Part shown: piece by piece, positions 63,887-64,000 of the stretch
How positions within the stretch are numbered: position 1 is the stretch's first letter
Layout of the letters: every line of letters starts with the position of its first letter
Source of the DNA: Tetrahymena elliotti 4EA
Lineage: Eukaryota; Ciliophora; Oligohymenophorea; Hymenostomatida; Tetrahymenidae
DNA length: 64,000 nucleotides
Assembly: GCA_000231825.2 (NCBI GenBank)
Contig: JH720337.1
Coordinates: 603,122 to 667,121 of the forward strand
Direction of reading: 5' to 3'
Made by a program: the position numbers and the translations under genes
The notes under the pieces: generated by a model
What the model was told of the DNA's origin: nothing
The model's input: the letters and a program-made list of their open reading frames with translations, nothing else
The model's database searches: none

Positions 63887-64000
63887 TTTTACATTAATTA
63901 AATTAATTTAAAATATTAAATTTAAATTTATTTTTACATATTACTTTTATTCGTTTTAAGCCTTTAAAAATTATTCTTCAAGTTTATTTTTGCTTTAAAA
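63887..64000. other. 3' flank of phosphoglucomutase
   Basis: AT-rich sequence to the window edge; presumably the 3' UTR and polyadenylation region. Confidence 0.4.

Overview
The window is nuclear DNA of a ciliate, almost certainly an oligohymenophorean close to Tetrahymena. It is extremely AT-rich. Almost no long gene can be read with the standard code, but long ORFs with clear homology appear when TAA and TAG are read as glutamine and only TGA stops. Introns are short (about 50-320 nt), GT...AG and AT-rich. Gene content (phosphoglucomutase, AP-2 mu, EB1, a rotatin-like protein, LRR arrays, a Q/N-rich RING protein) fits a macronuclear arm or a gene-rich germline segment. No telomere repeat, rRNA or recognisable tRNA was seen. 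All exon coordinates were worked out by hand; where exon lengths sum to a multiple of three across every junction, this is stated.

Layout. 1.5-2.9 kb: membrane RING-H2 protein (+). 4.1-4.2 kb: hairpin bounded by TTAA. 4.3-6.65 kb: C2H2 zinc-finger protein and a cyclin (+). 7.3-14.8 kb: one very large minus-strand gene resembling rotatin/Ana3 (centriole and basal body). 15.9-20.3 kb: Q/N-rich RING-H2 protein (-). 21.2-27.75 kb: two leucine-rich-repeat genes (-), one a single 1555-aa ORF. 29.4-30.7 kb: B-box/coiled-coil protein (-). 30.8-30.95 kb: a 136-bp palindrome with a 6-bp flanking repeat. 31.4-38.1 kb: a lineage-specific cluster made of two multi-pass membrane paralogues, a broken third copy, and two tiny membrane-anchored proteins sharing a C-x-C-x-C-x-C-R-N-C motif. 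39.3-42.2 kb: decayed LRR sequence (-). 43.4-45.3 kb: AP-2 mu (+). 45.9-49.0 kb: TPR/Sel1 repeats fused to a kinase-like domain with a damaged catalytic loop (-). 50.2-51.9 kb: an unknown protein and a TMEM256 homologue (+). 52.9-54.6 kb: EB1 (+). 55.3-57.1 kb: a probably myristoylated GTPase and a secreted Cys-rich protein (+). 58.0-60.3 kb: a protein with two cyclic-nucleotide-binding domains (+). 61.3-63.9 kb: phosphoglucomutase with seven exons (+).

The genes do not form operons. Several conserved ones concern the cytoskeleton and membrane traffic (rotatin-like, EB1, AP-2 mu), as expected in a ciliate with many basal bodies. The most novel parts are the 31-38 kb cluster, the two fold-back elements and the TPR/Sel1-pseudokinase fusion.
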